The position numbers and the translations under genes were made by a program. From Fasciola hepatica (lineage: Eukaryota; Platyhelminthes; Trematoda; Plagiorchiida; Fasciolidae), in the NCBI GenBank assembly GCA_948099385.1, contig CANUEZ040000047.1:28848501-28912500 (forward strand): a stretch of DNA of 64,000 bases, given 5' to 3'. Shown here one piece after another: positions 59,201-64,000 of the stretch (its first letter is position 1; every line of letters begins with the position of its first letter). The notes beneath the pieces were generated by a model. That model saw only the letters and a list, made by a program, of their open reading frames with translations, ran no database searches and was not told the DNA's origin.

Positions 59201-62132
59201 AGAGACGTTATTGTGTGGATAGTCGTATTTGATGTACTATTCAGAAAGAATGCTTATCCACAAAAAATAAACAAGAAGACCGAATTGTTTATTTTGGAGT
59301 GATTTTTTGGCAGAAGGAATAACAAGATTTTTTACCATAGCGAAGTGTTGTAAAAGCGTTAGCTACCTGGCCTCCGGTTTATGGTTGATGTATATAGCAA
59401 GTTTTCTTGCTAAAATAACTGAATTTATCGGGTTATTAATAAACAGGTCATGACATATTTGCGTTTCCGGATTTGCAGTAGAAAAAATGTATGGCATTAG
59501 AGTGGCTACAATATCTCATTCGCTGTCTGAGTGGTAATACTGCTAACGGTTCATATCAGGAACCTTTTGAAACAGGATTTTACACGCCTTCAACGTATTT
59601 TATATACAACATATAGGTCGTATTTCCTTCTCTCTTACAAGCTCTACGGATTCAAGATTTTAGTTGTTCGATGTGCTCAGACAGAATTGGTAATGATAAC
59701 ATTACCTTGGTACCGAATGCAATACGACGGTCGGAAAGTAATCTGAACCACAAGCTTTATCACATTTGAACTAAACTAAATCCTTACAGAGCGCCGGGGA
59801 ATCGACCACATGCTGAAATTTGCCTGTCGATAATTTTGGTTTGACATCAACTTTTACGGGCGAGAATTTAGTCGGTATGCAAAATATACGGTGTAAGCAA
59901 TCGGGCTGGACTATCACAGCCCAAGTGGATTTTTCGGTAATTTGCCTACTGACAACCACGAAGTAGTCCGGTGCAGAAAGCAGTTCAGATGGGCTGGGAC
60001 CCTCTCTACAAAACTTTTTCACGACATAAAATACACGGTGCATGCTGTTTTTGCAGAATTAATTATTTTTCTAAGCTGAATTACCTCACTATTGGCGACA
60101 GAAGCTGTACTAGGTATTACCGAGATGGTGCCCCCCACGGTCTCCTGACTACCATCGATGGAATTCTTTCTCGGGGGTCAACTCTTGAAGCCAAAACTAG
60201 GATGTTGTTTTGCATGCAAGCTGATTGAGGTCACTTGAGGCACCATATGAGATGGCCTCATTGTTCCTCATTACCATATTCTCTAATTGTATCTTATTTA
60301 ATAATAAGTGAAATTTTGATTTCCACCGTTAGCTGGATTTTCACATAGTGGATGCCTTTAGGTTGTATATGAAGAATATCTTGGAAAAGGATATCTGCCT
60401 ATTCGTAATTATCTTGATCATGAAAGAAACGGGCAAGAATCCAACTGAATGCAAGTTTATTGATCATCCAAACGAACTACAATGAACGAATCAGATCGGG
60501 TTACTAATATTCCACCATTTCGAGCCGAATAGATACAGCTAACGTAGCTTCAGTATGAATCACGTTTATTGTTAGTTTCTTTTGCACACATTATCATATC
60601 TTACCAAAGCCAGATGTAAACTGATAGATGCAGCTTTATCAAACGGTCAAATTGGGATGAAGGAATGTCATCTTCGTTCGTTCTGGTTGAATACACAGTA
60701 GCCGCAGTTATTGTGTCTGAGATCATTCACGCGGGTAGAGCAACTTCTGACATACTTCGTGTTCCTTCGTAATTAGCACTAGAAGGCCGCAATTGGAAGC
60801 GTTTATTGGATCGTAGTAGAAATCGAGTAGCACTCTGTTTTTCAGTAGTAATTTGCTCAAATTTCATGACATTGTCTGATGATTAGTTTTGTGCACATAC
60901 TCAAGATTTCGCTCAAAAGTGTTAATCAGTTCACACTCTAGGAAGACCGAGGTTGCTCTCCGGGACAAAAGACGAGATGTTTGCTGGGACACCGGCGGCG
61001 AATTGTCTTATCTGATTCGTCGTCACACAGAATGATGCCAAATCTGAAGCATTTTTATTTCACCTGATTGTACCGATTCAACTTGCGACCCAGTGGTATT
61101 TGCGCAGAATGTTGGTGGATGGAAATAATTGCGAAAAGTGTCAAATTATCTTATTTTGGGCAGCATACCGACGAATTAAAACCGGCCCCTCATTTTCACT
61201 CCATTCCCGGCGGATGCTACTTGACTTTATTGTTCCCCTATCAACTTCACCGTTCATCTAATGAAAGATTATGTGAAAGTCCATCAAAATTACACTACTA
61301 TCTATTGGTACTGCTTGCTCTAACCTAATTTTTCCTAACAGGGATACACTTCTCTTTGTGTGACCAACCTTATGGCAAATGCCACAATTTGATGTAACTT
61401 GAGAAAACTGAAAAGGTTGTATTGAAATTGTGATAAACGCAATCCGTCGTAATGAACCGTGAATTAGCATAGATTTCTAAATGACATCAATTCTCTATTT
61501 TACTCGACCATATCGGTAACAGTACAGTTTATAGAAATGCAGGGAATACATTCTATGTAGATACCTGTTGGGAGTAAAAAGACATTATAGAACAAGCTGC
61601 TGGCCAAACCCATTCACCTCAATATGCACGTGGTATAGATTATTATTCCTCCCTATGCACGGCTAAATCAGTCACAGACGAATATGCTTCAAAAGTGTAA
61701 ATCAGATACGAGACAACTAATCCAGCGTTTTTCGACTACACCCTGTATTACGGTCCTCATTGAAATAACCAGCTAGTTCATAAATACCCATTCACAGACT
61801 TTGAGCTCACGTAAACGGTCAATGTATGGTGTTCGTGTATGTTCGCCAAAACCCCCTCAGAGAGTCGGTCGAAAAACCGAAAGATTAAAATAAATGAATT
61901 GAACTGTATTTTCTACGATATTCACTCGTTTATCGTCCTGTAATGGTAATCGCTTTAATTAAATGGAAAAGTCTTGGATATACCACTGTCCTCAGCTAGA
62001 TACGATCCAATCCTACGACCAGCACGAATGCACATCAGTGCTATTTCTATCTATCGCCCCGGAAACACCAATTTTTCCATCTATCCCTGTTGATTGTCCT
62101 CAGAATCGATCAATCTGTTAAACCCGGTTCAC
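56220..62132. other. Largely unrecognised DNA
   Basis: Short frames only. A minus-strand frame near 61.4 kb contains C-G-I-C-H-K-V-G-H-T-K-R, loosely like a zinc knuckle but lacking the last Cys. Nothing supported. Confidence 0.5.
58138..58461 (+). CDS. Unidentified 107-residue open frame
   Basis: Open from Met to TAA, basic in its second half (K-M-R-R-F, R-K-F-V-I-H-R). No motif, signal peptide or membrane segment. No repeat similarity seen within the window. Kept only because of its length in otherwise empty DNA. Confidence 0.15.
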   Translation: MNGHPLFLGGLLSANMSSVVTAGHRSSSSFDKLFSMEHLMNSKVRIELVKLNKMRRFNHITFNEDRKFVIHRVLNADDPGCRAQTLGRKIKTCRVIAMLLQAAEVIY

Positions 62133-63400
62133 TTAAATAGGATACAGACTTCGTATGCATGTGGCCCATTCAGTCCTAACCGGTCCGTAGGTATTCCTGT
62201 AGCCGTCGATGGTTGTTTGTAGGGATAAGCTGCAGCATGAAGGCGACGGGGTTGTAACAGATGGATGAGAATTCATGCGACACACTCTTAGTCTAGTTGT
62301 TAGGTTATCATCGGGCCACCAGAAAAACCTCAGACAGTCGCGGTCTTTTGCTGACACCTTCATCTGATGAAACGTGGCTTCAATATCTGCTACCAGAGGG
62401 CACCTTTGTTACCGGAACCTCGGAAGTACTTCACGTAAATTATTGACAAGATCTGGTCCTGTCAGCAGTTGCTTATTCGGTGACATTTTATTGTACACTG
62501 CAGCACTAGAATACAACTCTTGCCTTCGTTTTTGGTCTCCATGCTTACACACTCCATGGTGCGGAAAGTACCGTACGTGGGGCCAGTCAAATTCTGTTTT
62601 GATTCGGGCACAGTTACAGAGTAACCTTCTACAAGTTACTCGTTGGCAGTGCAGTGCTGTTTTCTTTGAAATCATAGTCCCTTTCGAATCATTTCCTGAG
62701 AAACAGCAGTCTCCTCAGTGCAAAACGTTTATCCTCCAGCAAGCATAGCCTCCGGGCTTCCAATACAGGGCTTTTTCATAGTGGCCGATGACCCAACTCA
62801 GTGAGGCAGTCATATGACGTAATACTGTTTCGTCGTCTTCCAAAATACTCCGTTTACTGCAAGCATCTTTCACGGATCCAGAGTGGAACATAAACTCCAA
62901 GCTTTCATCAAATTAGGTAGCCTTAACACGATGTAAATGGGCTTTTGGTTTGGTCTTACATTACTCTGAAGTTAGTTTCAACATCATCCATCCGAGCCGT
63001 GGTCTCACAGTTTAGGATCATCGGGACCGCCAGTTCGTTGATCGAAAACCATATCGGCTCTCGGTATATCAGTTCTTATCAGTATGCGGATATCGGATAC
63101 CTTTATATCTGAAGGCGGTGCTTCTTTCAAATGATTCCACCTGCCTAAGTTTCACATTTGAATAAAGAGAATTAGCTTAGGCAAGGTCTCGACTGTCCAG
63201 GCTCTGCGGACCTGGATATAACCTTCTGTCGAGTAATCCTCCGTAACCGTCATGACAGTCATTTGTCCCGGTTTTCCCCTTTGACCCAGTTTTATCGTGA
63301 GCTAGGCACGGATAAACAGTGAGTTCGGACCGTTGCGAAGGAAACCACCGACGGCAACCTTCTCCTAATGGACCTCGGAAGCGGACTGGTAATATGGAAA
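62133..63400 (-). pseudogene. BEL/Pao retrotransposon pol remnant (protease to RT)
   Basis: In minus-strand order: a protease-like block near 63370-63230 (G-E-V-A-V-G-G-F-L with R-G-K-P-G-Q-M-T-V), the H-L-K-E then V-F-D-Q-R-T-G-G block near 63140-63030, an E-D-D-E-T-V-L-R-H-M block with G-H-Y at 62830, and RT blocks with Y-F-P-H-H-G-V, L-L-T-G-P-D-L-V-N-N-L, V-A-D-I-E-A-T-F-H-Q-M-K-V (about 62370) and L-R-F-F-W-W-P-D. It ends before the catalytic Y-V-D-D box. Several frameshifts and stops. The protease active-site turn D-N-G/D-S-G reads R-N-G. Confidence 0.8.
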
Positions 63401-63764
63401 AGGACTCTTGCTGGGCCGTGGGATTTACATTGGCCCAAACATGACTAACTGACGCTGTGTCCTGTGGATACAATGATGCTACTGCTGAGCCTTGAAGGTT
63501 TTGACCATTGTTGCTTAAGGAGGAGTTTGCCTTTGCGATTAATCAGGCCAAAAGTCTTGCGCGAACGGTGCCCTCTAATTTTAGGTCTGGACCTTAAGAA
63601 AGGCACTTTATCTGTCTACAACATTTAAGTTTTAAGAGTTCGATACACTGCTTCACATGATGCGCCCCTTTGAATATGGAATACATTTCGCTATGAGGTA
63701 GCTTTGATCTGTTGGAGGTTGACCCATTCTCAGTTAACATCATGTTGGCTATTCAGTCTCTTTA

Positions 63765-63950
63765 GTCTTCGAGCCCTCAGTGGTGGTTTTGTGATGATTT
63801 GCTTTGGGGTCTTTTGAAGAAGGTGGATCTCTGTTAGAAATCTTGTAAGAGAAGCAAACGACTGGTTTAAATTTCAGAACGTTAAATGATGTTTTACTCC
63901 CGAAACATAAGTGTGTGTACGGTATAGCAGTGGACTTACGCATAAGCATG
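63765..63950 (+). repeat. Dispersed repeat R1, copy 2
   Basis: Same orientation as copy 1 at 15610-15795, with scattered substitutions. No coding motif recognised in it. Confidence 0.5.
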
Positions 63951-64000
63951 CTAAATTTTGTCACTCTCAGTTGTTTCCTAAACAAGTTATCGTATAAATT

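Noticed and set aside
61258..61470. Possible zinc knuckle C-G-I-C-H-K-V-G-H
   Set aside because: The final Cys of a CCHC knuckle is missing and no gag context is present.

Overview
The window looks like gene-poor, repeat-rich nuclear DNA of a parasitic flatworm, most likely a digenean trematode and possibly a cestode. No species is assigned. The reasons are the mix of decayed retroelements (Ty3/gypsy gag-pol, BEL/Pao, CR1-like and RTE-like LINEs, Penelope-like elements), tRNA-derived SINEs, and a small single-exon family of divergent seven-transmembrane receptors resembling platyhelminth orphan rhodopsin-like receptors. I see no bacterial operon, rRNA or CRISPR structure. Family calls rest on remembered motifs and domain order; no database was searched.

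Layout. 1-6.4 kb is unrecognised DNA with one LTR-like repeat (3.24-3.47 kb). 6.4-9.5 kb holds two decayed LINE reverse-transcriptase pieces. 11.3-13.9 kb holds tRNA-like SINEs and a minus-strand receptor pseudogene. 14.8-22.6 kb is a retroelement pile-up: a Penelope-like RT fragment; an LTR-like block, then gypsy gag and protease; a 1.4 kb insertion; a second gag/protease copy running into protease-RT-RNaseH-integrase; and a head-on junction with a minus-strand gag. 25.3-26.3 kb is unusually rich in palindromes, next to an (AT)n tract. 29.3-30.35 kb holds the one clearly intact gene, a 344-residue receptor. 34.6-44.6 kb has a gypsy integrase, a CR1-like endonuclease, an inverted copy of the 17.6-18.5 kb module, and an APE-type LINE endonuclease. 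44.6-51.8 kb is nearly featureless, with two exon candidates. 52.1-56.2 kb is a nest of insertions: a receptor pseudogene split by about 2.85 kb that carries an intron-containing gene fragment, which is itself split by a Penelope-like element flanked by an 11-bp direct repeat. 62.1-63.4 kb is a minus-strand BEL/Pao pol remnant.

Functionally there is one candidate protein-coding gene, the receptor at 29.3 kb. Two relatives on the minus strand are dead. One of them shares upstream sequence with the live gene, so the family spread by DNA duplication rather than retroposition. Almost everything else is transposon debris, and the order of insertions can be read directly in several places.
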